Shown: positions 24,060 to 36,744, numbered from the stretch's first letter. The stretch is DNA of 64,000 bases from Hyaloscypha bicolor E (GCF_002865645.1 NW_020194691.1:992001-1056000), one strand, 5' to 3'. Notes: a model not told the origin generated them from the letters alone. Numbers and translations are program-made.

Positions 24060-24245
24060 ATCTGCTCCCGCTATAGCAGCAGTACCACCACCACCACTAC
24101 CACCAGCACCAGCACTAACAGTAGCACTAGCAGCAGCAGCACCAGCAGCACCAGCAGCACCAGCACTAGTAGCACCAGTAGTAGCACTAGCGCCTGCCCT
24201 GCCTGCCCTGCCTGCCCTGCCTGCCCTGCCTGCCCTGCCCGCACC
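24060..24245. repeat. GC-rich simple and tandem repeats at the left rim of the insertion
   Basis: A run of AGC/ACC-type trinucleotides (24063-24190) leads into five perfect copies of the 9-base unit CCTGCCCTG at 24193-24237. On the minus strand this reads as Ala-Gly-Arg triplets, a collagen-like pattern, but the frame has no other coding evidence. Confidence 0.8.
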
Positions 24246-25011
24246 ATAGTAGCCCTCTTCCTTCTCGCTGCCCGCCATATACCTGTTTTGCGGCCCGGCC
24301 ATACTACTAACCCCGCCCGGCCTGCCAACCTAGAGGCTGAAATTAGCTAATTCATTAGTCAAGTTTATACCGCCGGGTATATATATTATACTAGCGGATC
24401 GGATATATAGATAATATATATAGTTATAGCTAGTTTCTTTAGTAAAAGCTATACTAACTACTATTATAGTAATAAAAGTATCTATTATTCTCTCTATAAG
24501 TGCTTTTTATACCTATTTACTAATCTTTTATAAACCGTAACTAACCTAATAAATACTTATAGATACTATTATAGGTACTTCTTTCTTTCTTATTTTTACT
24601 CTAGCTCTTATTACTTCTGCCCCTACCCCTACTAATTCTCTCTTATTTCTCCGGATTATTACTAGTAATTATATAATTAACCGGATTATTTCTAGTAATT
24701 TATTTATATATATATATATCTGCTATAAATTACTATAGACTATAACTAATATATAAATAGCCTATTATTCTATTACTATTTATTATTACTATTTATTATT
24801 ACTATTTACTTATTCTTTTTTAAAGAATATATTATTTTACTAAGCTTTATAAAAAGCTAATAGTTCTTTATAAAAAAAAAAAGGTAAAGATATTAGAAAA
24901 AAATAAGAAAATAGATTATTTAATACTAGAAATAAAGGTAAATAAGAAGTTATAAATCCTATAAAGAATTATCTAGAAGAGATATATATTTTTAATATCT
25001 AATAATATAAT

Positions 25012-25310
25012 TATTAGTTTACTAGTAATATATAGTACTATTATATAGGTATGGAAATACTAGTTATATTAGTTAGTAAAGTTATTATTATTTAGAAGTA
25101 GGAATTATAGTATTATAGTATTAATATATAATCCCTAAATCTGCTAAGCCTAAAGAGGTCTAGTTTACTAGTCAAATTACTAATAGGATACGAGGTTATA
25201 TAACTATATCCCGTATTTTATATCTTATTACTTATATCCTATTACCTATATCCCGTATCCTATATCCCGTAATTATATATATAACTCCTAAAAAAATAGC
25301 TATACTAATA
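25012..25310 (-). repeat. 3' LTR of the copia element
   Basis: This 299-base repeat aligns without gaps to 31018-31316, with about 20 differences, all transitions. It is preceded by the target duplication ATAAT (25007-25011). Confidence 0.88.
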
Positions 25311-25576
25311 CTAGAAATTCTCTAAAAATACAAAAAATAATATCTCTTTCCGATTATATACAAATTCTCTAATCCGGCCTAGTACTAGATTTCCCAAATA
25401 CTCTATATATCTATATTACTTCCGAGGTTTTAGTTATATACTAAAGACTGCGGCCTTTTATATATAACTTTTCCTTTTATAATATCCTTCTATCTCATAT
25501 ATCTATTTCTTGCCCTATTTATACTTAATCTATTTTTTTATATCTAATTATATAGTATTTATATTAATTAGATACT

Positions 25577-28130
25577 TGAGGGCATTTATTAGCTTTGATT
25601 TCGTTATGAAATCGGCAGGATTTAATTCTCCCTTAATTTATTTGATTTCTATAATCTCTTATTATTTATATACCTAGTAGAGGTATATTATATTAATTAT
25701 TAGATACTTTTCTCGAGTAGTTCCTAATTTAACGAGGCATTTATATAATAACTTCGAATTCGTATAGACTACTAGTAGTAATTCTATTTCTAGTATTTTA
25801 TTAATTATAGATTTGACTAAAGTACCTATATTAAAGCCATAAGCTATACTATAGAGTTCCGAAGCTAGAATACTTCTAGTAACTTTCTTATATTTAATAG
25901 AGAACTAGTAAATAATATTAGTATATCTAGTTCTATTTACTAGAACTAGAATATATTTAATTTGGGAAAAGAGATTTCTATTATTTGCAAATAAAGTATT
26001 TATAAAAATAATTAAATATAAGAACTCCTTTACTAGCTTTACGAATCTTAGTCCTCTGGCAGTATTCTTAATTTACTATTAAATATACTTATTAAGTATC
26101 TTTATATTAGTTTCCGAGGGTTTAATAGCTTAAGTAATAATTAATAGATTATATAAAGCTTCTGGTTAATAGACTAATATAATATATACTTCTCTAGTAT
26201 ATTAGGTAATATATTAGTTCTTAATAGAGAGATCTTAATAAATAGTACCTCTATTATTTATAGTAGTAATATTCTTTATAGAAATAGTTTAGAGGTTTTT
26301 ATACTAGTATTTCTATATAAAAGTAATTCTAGTAGTATTTATATAAATAATACCTCTATTAAACTTGAAATTATAATTAATAATAAGGCATTTATACTTT
26401 TTAGCTAAGAACTTAGCTTCTTAGAGCTTTAGTTATTCTGTTTTTATAAAATTATTAGTTCCGATAAATAGAGTATTATTAGTTTAAAGGCTAATAATTT
26501 CGAAGAATTACTTATTATAGAAAAGGCAAGAATTATAAGTTAACTATTCTATAGAAAGCTCGTTAATATAGTAGGAATAGTAAGTCTTAAACTAGTAGTT
26601 CCTAGCTTCCGGTATACTATATAGTAGTTTTATAACCTTTAGAACCGAATTATTATTTAGATTTAGCTTTTTAGTAAGCTTGCGAAATAGGTTAATATAA
26701 AAATTATAATTAAGTAAGGTTATTAATTAGATATAAGCTTGCGAGATATTATATAAATATAGCTTTATAGTATCTATTATTATAGTAGTAATACTAAGAA
26801 TAATTCTTTAGCTAATATATTAAATAATAGGTAATTATATTAATACTATATGTTTCTTACTATTATTATAAGCCTGGATAACTAGTCTTGACTTCTTAAA
26901 CTCTCTTTCTATATTTTTATTCTTGATTTTATTAATAAATCGGGAGTTAAAAATATATATTTCCTTTAGTACTTGAGATCTGGAAATAACCTCAAATATA
27001 CCTTTTTCTAAAAGGCTAGCGACTTTAATTTAACGGGAGTCCTTATATAAGTTATTATTCTATAAGAATATTATAAAATCCGGGTTCTTATAAGGGCGTC
27101 CTCTGCTATACTTTAGTAAAATAGCGGGAATAATAGAAGGAATTATACTTGTATTATCTTTAGCCTTATTATAGAGTTCGGAAATAGGTTTAGGTTTGGG
27201 GCTATTAGTAATAACCTTAATATCTCCTATATAAAAGAGCTTTATAGAGGTTAAATAAAAGGTAGTATTACTATATAATAGAGCTAGTATATAGTTTTCC
27301 CTATTAATAGCTACTAGCTTATATGGCTTATCCTAACTACTAGATTAACCGGTACTTCCTTTATACTATATAAGAATATCCGAATTCAAGAGAAGTTTAT
27401 AGATATTAGTAATACTAGAACTATTTCGGGTATTTAGGGTATTTATAATCTGGTATCTAGCTTAAAGCTTCTGAATTTCTATTATTACTTTTTTGAATAC
27501 TACTAATTACTATAATATAGTTAGTAATAGGGTATTATATTTAGTTATTCGGGGTAAAGTACTATAAATTAAAAGAATTAGAATAATACTATTAGGTCTA
27601 GTAAAATTATTAATAGCCTTAAAAGCTATTTAAAATATAGTATCCTTATTAATTCTATTAATTTCGGCTATAATAATAAGGTAAATATATTAAATTAGGC
27701 TATAGTAGTATTTTATAATTCCGATAGAACTATAAGCTTCTATAGAAATGATTTTGATTTTAGTTCCTATAGTATTTATAAGCTAAGTGAACTTCTTACT
27801 AGTAAACTGCTTTCTGGTATCTGCTATAATCTAATCGGGAGGGCCTAAATAGGTATTAATTTAATACTATTTTAGGGTATTCTAAGTATATAATATATTA
27901 ATATTTTAAAGCTATTAGCTGGCTTAATATCTAGTACTTTTATTAATAATATAGAGTATAGGCTTACTAGAAATATAGAAAATATTAATAATAATAGAGT
28001 AATTAAAGCTAATATTATTTCTCAGGTTAAACTTAAATTATTCCGGTAATTATCCGAATTTCTGGTATTATTTATAGTACTTTATAAGGTATTTAAGGGC
28101 TTCTATATTAATATTATAGCCTGCTTATTC
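25577..28130 (-). pseudogene. Decayed copia pol: pre-integrase, integrase, RT and RNase H
   Basis: On the minus strand, in order: a GAG-pre-integrase-like stretch (LSISKLRNILE, about 28.13-28.06 kb); an integrase core (KQFTSKKFT near 27.8 kb, the final acidic region near 27.7 kb) with its C-terminal part (AINRENYILALL near 27.3 kb); a reverse transcriptase start (LLEKGIFEVIS near 27.0 kb, then KKSRLVIQAYN near 26.88 kb); and RNase H (ASELYSIAYGFNIG near 25.85 kb, NPADFITKSKA near 25.6 kb). Domain order IN-RT-RH is diagnostic of Ty1/copia rather than gypsy. Stops in all frames make it nonfunctional. Confidence 0.75.
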
Positions 28131-29029
28131 TAGTATATTTCGAAGCTTACTAATAGATAAATAACTAAAATAGTAGTATAGATATTATAATTTAATCTTT
28201 ATAAGAAAGCAGGAGTTATAAATAAAGAATTCGGAAATAAAGCTTTATAAAGTAATATTCTAAAGTAGGAAAAAGTATCTAAAACATTATATTACAGGTA
28301 TAAAGCATTTATTAGAAATAATGAAATAATTAGTAAAATTATTAAAATAAACTTCTAGCTTATTTATATTAGCTAAGCTAAATAGGAATGAAGTCTTTAT
28401 AGGTATAATATGGAATTATACTTACCTAATTAGTATTCTTACTATTATAGATCTAATAGAAGATATAGATCTAATACTAAACTGGATATTAACTTAACCT
28501 TTAGTAATTTTATTAAGTTTAATATTACTATTAGTCTACTATAAAGCTTGGAATTAGTTAGAACTAGTAGTTAAGAATCTGGAGGCTCCGGTATTAATTA
28601 CGATTTTATAAAAGTAGTAAGTATTATATTTTAATATATTATTAATTATAAATGTCTGGGTATCTTCTATTTATTTAATAGACTCTAAGGTATGGTTTTT
28701 ACCTATTATCTAGTATATAAGGGAAAGAGAAGTAAGGTTATTTATAAAGGTATTAGTTATGGGAATAGTAGGAACAGGGGCTATAGAAATAGCTAGGAAG
28801 CTCTTAATAGAAGTAAAGTAGGAATTAGAGTAATATTTCTTTTCTTTATTTATTTCTGCTAGTAAGGCTTTAAAAGTATTACCTACTAGTTTGTTCTTAT
28901 TACTTTTATTATCCTCTTTTTCTTCGAATTCGGTAATATATTATATATAAGTACTACTAAAGCATTTATTAAAGTTGCGGGTATTTCGGGATCTAAATTA
29001 GTAAATATTTCTATTCTTAAATTAAGCCT

Positions 29030-29110
29030 TCTCGGTTTTTTATTTCTCTAGTATATACTTCTATAAGCAGTATTTGGATCTCTTATATATAAAACACGAC
29101 TTTAGAATAT
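29030..29110 (-). pseudogene. Decayed copia gag zinc-knuckle region
   Basis: A minus-strand segment reads CFIYKRSKYCL followed by a charged stretch, consistent with a mutated CCHC-type knuckle of fungal copia gag in which a second Cys now reads Tyr. The rest of gag, out to about 31.0 kb, is too altered to read. Confidence 0.5.
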
Positions 29111-31017
29111 ACTTATTATAATTACAGGGCTTAAAGTAGTTATTACGGGTTTCGAAGTTACGGCTAGGTCTGTATTAATAATTTCCGGATAAACGGTAAT
29201 TTAAAGGATTTTGAGAATAGTATTATTAATTAGTAAAATAGGTTTTAGTAATAATTTATTACTTCTTCTTATAGGTAGTAATAGATAATTAGAGCTTATT
29301 AATAAGCTAGCCGAGATTATTAGAAGGGTTCGAGACTATATATTAGTATACTAGTAAGCCTTAATAAGAGGTAATAATCTTATTATATAGGAATTCGGTA
29401 TTTTATAAGGCAGAAGCAAAACCATACTATAATTTATATAGATTATTAATTAGTATTTGGATAAGCTTAAATATTATCTTTTTAGGGTCCTTTACTATTA
29501 TAGTTACTAAGGTAATAGTATTTCATTTATCTAAATTTCGATAATAGAAACCGGGGTCTTTAAAGAAACTATAAATATTTATATAGGCCTCTTTATATAT
29601 ATGGCTCGAGAGCTAGTTATTATAGAAGTAGTCTTATACTAGTTTCTTTAATATAATAGGAAAAGCTCTTACTAGCGCCTTTTCTAGGAGCTCTATATAT
29701 TAGTAGATATTAAGGAAAATAGTGAGTTTATAATTAAAACTACTATTAGTTCTATTATATTTCTATATTTTAGAATATATCTTTATTATTTCCCTAATAA
29801 GCTTTCTAGCAGAAATAATAGATACTAATTAATAGTAATTTGAGTTCGGTAGTAATACTAGTAGTAATAAAAGTAGAAGTAGTAGATAGCCTTAATTTAG
29901 AAGAAATAGATAAATAGCTTGATTTCTTAATTAAGATTATCTAGTTTCCTTATATCTAGTTCTATCTAGAATAAGATAAACTAATATAATAGGTCCCTAA
30001 AGAAGATCCGTTCTAATTAGATTATTATTAATAATATTAGCTTTATTTTATATATTCTTTATCTTTTCTTAGATAAGATTAATAAAGAATTATATAATAG
30101 TAAGGTTTCTATAATTCTATTTAATATAGATACTATTATACCAAAGTTAGGCTCGAAGATTTTATATAAATATATAATTAATTAGACTATATACTATAGT
30201 ATTAAAGTTTTTAAAATTATCCTGGAATAGATTCTATAAATTATTATTACTCTTCCTATATAAGATATACTAATATATCTTAGTAGTTATATATTCCGAA
30301 GTTTAGCCTTTATTATAGTTACCGGATTAATACTATTTTCTTATTTCTTAATTAGTTTTTTTCCCTTATTAGTATTTATATTAAACCGAGTTCAGATTCT
30401 CTCTAGTATATATATATGGTTTATAGCAGGAGGGGTTTAAAGGTAAGGTAGTTCGTAATAGATTTATAGAAAGGGTTTAGTAATAAAGATATCTAGATAC
30501 CTGGTTTAGATTCCAGATATCCCAGATATCTAGGGATATTATAGGTATTAAAGTAAATATTTTGCTCTTAAATATTTCATTTATAACGAGAAATTTAGAA
30601 AATAAAATATTATAATTCCGGGAGGATCTAAAGCTTAAAGGACTCGACTTAATAGTAAAATCGAAATAATAGTTAAATAGTTTTAAGGATATATATAAGG
30701 TATATATTCTAGAAAGAGAGTCCTATAAATACAGGTATTATATAAGTAGAAAAAATAGTTTCTAAAAAGGTAGTCTTAGGGCCAAAAGAAGTTAGTTTTA
30801 AAGAATAGTAGAAGTTAAATAGATAGATAGTCAAATGACTAACTGCTTATTAATTAGTAAAAGCTAGATATCTTTTCTATAGGCTACTAAATACTTTTGT
30901 AAAATTAATAAATAGTTTCCCCCTTTAATATAGAATAGACTAGATTTATCTTAGGTTATTAAATACTTTTAGGACTAATCTAAAATCTTCTCTAATTTAT
31001 ATATATAAACTAATTAG

Positions 31018-31316
31018 TATTAGTTTATTAGTAATATATAATACTATTATATAAGTATAGAAATACTAGTTATATTAGTTAGTAAAGTTATTATTATTTA
31101 GAAGTAGGAATTATAGTATTATAGTATTAATATATAATTCCTAAATCTACTAAGCCTAAAGAGATCTAGTCTACTAGTCGAGTTACTAATAGGATACGAG
31201 GTTATATAACTATATCCTGTATTTTATATCCTATTACCTATATCCTATTACTTATATCCCGTATCCCGTATCCCGTAACTATATATATAACTTCCAAAGA
31301 AATAGCTATACTAATA
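31018..31316 (-). repeat. 5' LTR of the copia element
   Basis: The 299-base partner of 25012-25310, followed by the target duplication ATAAT (31317-31321). The expected primer-binding site next to it, on its left in window coordinates, is too mutated to assign to a tRNA. Confidence 0.88.
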
Positions 31317-31321
31317 ATAAT

Positions 31322-34300
31322 ATTCTCGGTTTATTTAAGTCCTAAAATATTTAAAGTAATAATTATAAATTATTTATAAATAGATAATTATAGATTTCTA
31401 AATTCCTTAATCTAACTTATAAGGCTATCTAATACTTATAAAATACCTATAAGAAATAAAGTACTAAAGTAAATTAGCTAAGACCTTAGAATAAGTTATA
31501 TTAAATATTCTAGATAAGTTCTTATATAATAAAAAAATATTTAAGTTTTCTATAAATAATATATAAGAAACTCTTATATAAAACTACTTATAAATAAATA
31601 CAGGTATTTATAAGTTTAAACTAATAATATAAAAAAACTAATCTTATAACTTATTAATAATTATTATAAAATATAAATAAATTAGAAACTACTTTTAAGA
31701 AAAAGTAATTTCTAGGCTAGTATTTATAATAGATAGCTTAATCTATAGAATTATTTATAACTAGCTATTGAAATCTCTTCTAAATAAATAGGCCTTAATA
31801 TAATATATCTATAAGCTTATAATTATTATTCGAGTTCTATTATATAAACCTTTTTATAAATATAGGTTTTATAGGAATAATACTAGAGCTCTAATCTTAA
31901 AAGTAAACTAAAATAATAATAAGAAAAAAAGATTAATATTTTATAACTATTTTATAAATAGCTTATATAAGTTATTATTTAAAGACTTATTTATATCTAG
32001 GGAATCTACTAATTAGTATATCTATAATTAGCCTAGTAAATATCTAAGAATATAGGTATTAAGCTCTAAAACTATAATATTTAATATAGTTAAGAAATAC
32101 TATTTATAAAAGATTAATAAATCTATAATAGCCCGAGAAAAAAGATCTAAAAAGTAAATATAGCTAATTAAATCTATAATTAATACTAGCTAATTTATAT
32201 AATCCGGAATTACTATTATTATATTAGGGTCTAAATTATTAAATAAACTTCTAATTATTCTTACTCTTATAAACTCGTATATTAGTCTATAAATAAAGCT
32301 ACTTAAGCTATAATTAAATAAATAATTATTAAAGATATATAATAATAATATTAGCTTATAAATTATATAATATAATTAGAAGAATCTAGGTAAAGTTTCT
32401 ATTAAGAATTATAAATATTTTTCTAAAAAGAATATTATTTATTAAGAGCTAGTAAATAACCTTAAAATAGTACTTATATTATATTAGTATCTTATTTTAG
32501 ATAATAAAATCTATAAACTAGAAAATTTATCTAAGAAAATTTTATTTTATAATAAAACTTATAAATAATTTATAAAGCTTAATTAGAATTTTAAACTAGA
32601 AATAAGATATATATCTATTTAATAATAAAAGAACTATAATACTTATAAATATTATATAAAGAACTATTTGCCCTTACTTATAAAAGTAATAATAAAGCGC
32701 CTTATATAAAAATATCTTACTTATATTACCTGACTCTTATAAATAGAAATAAGCTATTTATAAATCTAATTTAATAGCTATTATAATTTCTATAAAATAT
32801 AATTACTAATTAGAATTAAGCTAAGCTTATATTATAATTATAAATAATACCTAGTTCTTAAAAATATATAATATAAATAAGAAATAGTATTTACTAGTCT
32901 AATTTCAAATAAAAAACAAGAGCCTATAATTTATAAATAATTACTATTAGTTTATAAACTTATATATAAATAAGAAGAAACTATAATTATAATATAAGTT
33001 AAAAAGTAGAAATAAAAAACTACTATTATAGAGAAGCTAATATTAGAGATTATTATAGAAATAGTATTTATACTAGTTCTAGATTACTAATAAGTTTATA
33101 ATTAGCTACTAATAAAGACTAGTTAAGAATAATATCCGTAAATTACTTATAAATATAAATAGAATAGTCTTATTAAAATACTAATATTATTTCTGGTTAT
33201 TTTTTATTAAGTTATAGATAATATAAATAACCTAATATATTAAGTAATAAATACCCTTAACTAAATATAGATTTATAAAAAAAACTATAGGCTATAAATA
33301 ATTATAAATAAGAGTTATAAGTAGTATTATTTACCCGAAATAGAGTTATAATAATATATATAATTAATTTACTTATTCTTATTTTACTAGTAATATTTCT
33401 ATTTTCGGGTTTTTAGAACCTATATAAAATTAGCCAGAAACTCGAAATATAAATATCTCTAGCTATTCTTATATATAGTATTATATTTAAAGAAAGCTAT
33501 TAGTATTAAATAGGTATTTATAGTCTTTATAGCTAGAGCTATAAGAGAGATATTATTCGAAAAATAAATTTTTTTATTTTAAAAATAAATTATAAAATAC
33601 TAAATAAAAAGAAATTCCTAATATATAGAAAATTCAAATAGCTATTAAATAGCTTTATATAAACTTATATAACGAGTATATATATACCGGGTAATTTTAT
33701 TATCTATAGCTATAACTATAATTATAATATAATTTACTTTTTTATATATATATTTATAAATATATTTAATTATTTATATAAATATATAAATCTTAATATT
33801 AATATATAAGTAAAACTTTTAAAAGAAATATAAGTTATATAAAATAATCTAGTAATTATTATAAATAACTTCCTGGCCTAGAAAGCCTAGTTTATAAATT
33901 ATAAATATTTACTTATTATTCTAGTAATAATACTCGAGATAGCTATTCTTATTAATTATAATATAGTTTATAAAAGTTTTTAGGAACCTTTTAAAATATA
34001 CTAATAAGCTATAGGCTTTTTTATAAACTATATATAAAGCCCGTATATAGTTCTCTCTATATAAACTATAGATTATATTACTTATAACTGAGGCCAGAAG
34101 CTTGCCTATAGAATTCTATAATAGATCTAGTAATTTAATATATATAATTTTATTTATATATTTAAATATATTAAATTTTTTAAATATTTATAAAAATAAA
34201 AATAAATATAAATATAAAAGCTTTTATTTCTAGTACTTAATTATATAAATATAACCTATATATTATCCAAAAATATAGTTTTTTAGGTCTATAAAAAGCT

Positions 34301-35560
34301 TCTAAACCTTAAATCAAAATATAAAAGTAATTAGATCTGGCTAGTTTATAGGTTATAAGCTATCTAACTTCTAGATAATCTCTAGTTATTATAGGCTTTC
34401 TAAAATAATAAATAATAGCTATTAAATCCTAGAAAAGCTATTATATAAACTAATTCCCGCCTATAAAAAAGAAAAAGAAAATAAATTAATAGCCTAGATT
34501 AGCTAGTAAGATATCTTTATAAATTAAGGTATTTACTAAACTATTATATATATTTATATGAATTCTATCTTAATATAAACAGAACTAATTAAGAAATATA
34601 GTTTTATAGGTAATAAAAGTATTTATAATATATTACTAAAAGAGCTAATAAGCCTAAAAGAAAAAAGATTTCTTATAATTATAGATATATAAATGAAACT
34701 AGTAAAAGAGCTATTATTTTAAATAGAACTATTAATAAATATAATAAATATTCTATAAGATTATTTTATAGTATTACCTATATTTACTATATAAGAAAAG
34801 AAGTATATAATAAAGTAATATATATATTATATAAGTAATAACTATTTAGTAAAGTTATAAACCTTAATAATTAGACTTATAAACTATAAGAAGAATATTA
34901 TATTAACTCTTATTTATAAACTTATCTAAAAGAATTCTTACTAGCTTTATAATTATAGGAAGGTTCTTATAATAATAATCTGCCCTAGACTAGAAAATTA
35001 GATATATTTATAAACTAAGAAAAATCCGAAAATAATCCGTTTAGCTAGCTAATTACTTTCGGGCTATCTTATAAATCCGTATAAAGAAATTACTATAATT
35101 TATAAGTATTTCATAAAGGCTATAGAAAATAGTTTAATTAAGTTATAGGTAATACTATAACCGGAAATTAGTTATATAGTCTAGATTATAAAAAAAATAA
35201 CTAGGTAAAGGCCAGAACTTATTATAAGCCTGGCTTTAAGAATTTCTAATAATAAAATAGCTTCCTATAGATCTAAAAGTAGTAAAGACTATAAGAAAGA
35301 TTAGTATAAATATCTTTAGTATAGCTTATAAATATAAAAGCAAATACCGAGTTATATATTCTTATATTCTAATAAAAGCTATAGGCTTATAGATTATCTT
35401 TCTCGAAAAGCACTTATAAAAAGGGTAATAGTACCCGTAACTTATCTAATACTATATCTTCTCTCTTATAATAGAGTTTAAATCTCTAATATATACCTAT
35501 AATTATCTCTAATTCCTAGTATCTTGCCCTATAATCCTTATACTAAATATTTATTAGGCC
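31322..35560. mobile_element. Heavily RIP-mutated DNA of unknown origin
   Basis: About 4.2 kb are almost purely A/T with isolated CC/GG remnants and virtually no CA or TG. No frame longer than a few dozen codons survives and no domain could be recognised. It probably belongs to the outer element into which the copia copy inserted. Confidence 0.5.
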
Positions 35561-36139
35561 AAGATTATAGACTGGCGAAAACCAAAAGAGTAAACAGAAG
35601 CCGGATAGTAAAGAAGAAGGGCTAGGAGGAGCAGGAGAAGCAGGAGGATTTGCTATAGCCAGAATACGGTCTCGTTTGATTTATATATTAGTCTGCTAAA
35701 TATACTTGCGGGGCCGTAGGTTCTTATCCCCGTCCGTAACTGGCTATTATAGACCGCCACGGGTCTGCCGGGGCGTATTAGGATCGAGCTTAGTAAGAGC
35801 AGGCTAGTATATCCTCTGGCGGGCCTAAAAAGAGGTTAGCTATAGGAGAAGAAGAGAGAAGAGAGAGAAACCCTATAATATAGATATGTCTTATATGCTA
35901 TGCTATTAGGATTATAAGGAAATTGAGAGAAGGAATAATATTGCATATAACTTGTATAAAAATTACGGGAAGAGGAATTTATTATAAAAGAAAGCTTACT
36001 GGCCGGATAAAAGGAGAAAAGGAGGCTAGAGCGAAGCGTAGGCTGGAAGTTTTGGTATTCCTGCTTAGGTGAGAACCCGTAACCAGGAATTTTAACTGGT
36101 GGTCCGACCGTACGACAATGTTATATAGATAGAAGCGTC

Positions 36140-36433
36140 TTAGCGAATCTTGCCGCTGCTCATACTAATCCCGACATTTGGGGAGGCGATGTGGGGGAAT
36201 TTAAGGCAGAGAGATGGGGTGAGGCGAGGCCGTTGTGGCAAGCGAAGTGCCAATATGAGCCTCTCTATAGGGAACCAAGGATGTGTCCTGCGCAGCAGAT
36301 TGTGCTAACACAAGTAGCATATCCACTGGTGAGGCTTGCGCAGGAGTTCAAGGGCTTGGAAAATAGAGACGAGGTTCATGAATTAACTATGTCGAGTAAG
36401 AATGGGGCTAAAGTTTCACTCACGCCGGCTTGA
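36140..36433 (+). pseudogene. CYP52-like cytochrome P450, right part (heme-binding end)
   Basis: The frame from about 36137 reads [25 protein letters not shown], then [19 protein letters not shown] and a C-terminus ending in TPA before TGA at 36431-36433. This is the P450 PERF and heme-binding region with its Cys ligand (R-x-C-PAQQ), although the usual FxGGPR before the Cys is altered to LYREPR. The left part stops after V-P-K-G-T; nine residues then precede the H-T-N-P-D block, exactly the usual spacing. So the two halves fit end to end with nothing missing. Confidence 0.8.
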
Positions 36434-36744
36434 GCAGTGGCTAAAGGACTCGAGCACATTGAAGGAAGAAGGTTTTTGCACGATTTACATTTTTACGTTT
36501 TTTAATTTTACGTGTCGATCCCGACCCAAGTAGAGGCATTGTTGGTGATTTCGTTTGGAACTAGTAAACTACGGGCCCAGAGTCGGCTGACAGTGGAAGT
36601 CGTGCTCACGGGCGTCATCGGCCCAACCATTCGTACCATGACTTCATTCGGTAACGAAGTGTTTCTGTCATACCATATCCCATTGTTTCTCAAGTTGATA
36701 GACTTCAATTTGTAATACATTTCCTCACCATTTTATACAAGATA
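36434..36744. other. Short intergenic spacer
   Basis: It holds the 3' flank of the P450. Nothing else is recognised. Confidence 0.4.

Larger units (their letters stand above)
25012..31316 (-). mobile_element. Ty1/copia-type LTR retrotransposon, full length but RIP-mutated
   Basis: Two direct repeats of exactly 299 bases (25012-25310 and 31018-31316) bound a 6305-base element. Both begin TATTAG and end CTAATA, as expected from TG...CA ends after C-to-T and G-to-A change. The flanks 25007-25011 and 31317-31321 are both ATAAT, a 5-base target duplication. Decayed gag, integrase, reverse transcriptase and RNase H can be read on the minus strand in the copia order, so 31018-31316 is the 5' LTR. 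Every frame is full of stops. The element is dead in cis. Confidence 0.88.
23796..36139. mobile_element. About 12.3-kb AT-rich nested insertion splitting the P450
   Basis: The block starts after the P450 V-P-K-G-T and stops where P450 homology resumes. Its outer rims (about 23.8-24.34 and 35.56-36.14 kb) keep ordinary base composition. The interior is overwhelmingly A+T with almost no CA or TG dinucleotides, while TA is in great excess: the pattern left by RIP. A complete copia element (25012-31316) is nested inside. The outer element type is not identified, and I could not find clear terminal repeats or a target duplication at the P450 junctions. It may be composite. Confidence 0.75.

Noticed and set aside
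24193..24237. Tandem units resembling a repeat array
   Set aside because: Nine-base units without spacers are not a CRISPR array, and the genome is eukaryotic.
24046..24328. Collagen-like Ala-Gly-Arg frame on the minus strand
   Set aside because: It arises from simple and tandem repeats; all frames are open there and there is no flanking coding evidence.
36060..36110. Possible tRNA-derived or primer-binding sequence at the right rim of the insertion
   Set aside because: It contains a small hairpin, but no LTR is adjacent and the match to a tRNA end is too loose.
23796..36139. A mitochondrial DNA insertion or centromere as explanation for the AT-rich block
   Set aside because: The copia order of domains, LTRs and CA/TG loss explain the composition as RIP-mutated transposon; no mitochondrial gene was recognised. 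Centromere identity cannot be judged from 12 kb of sequence.
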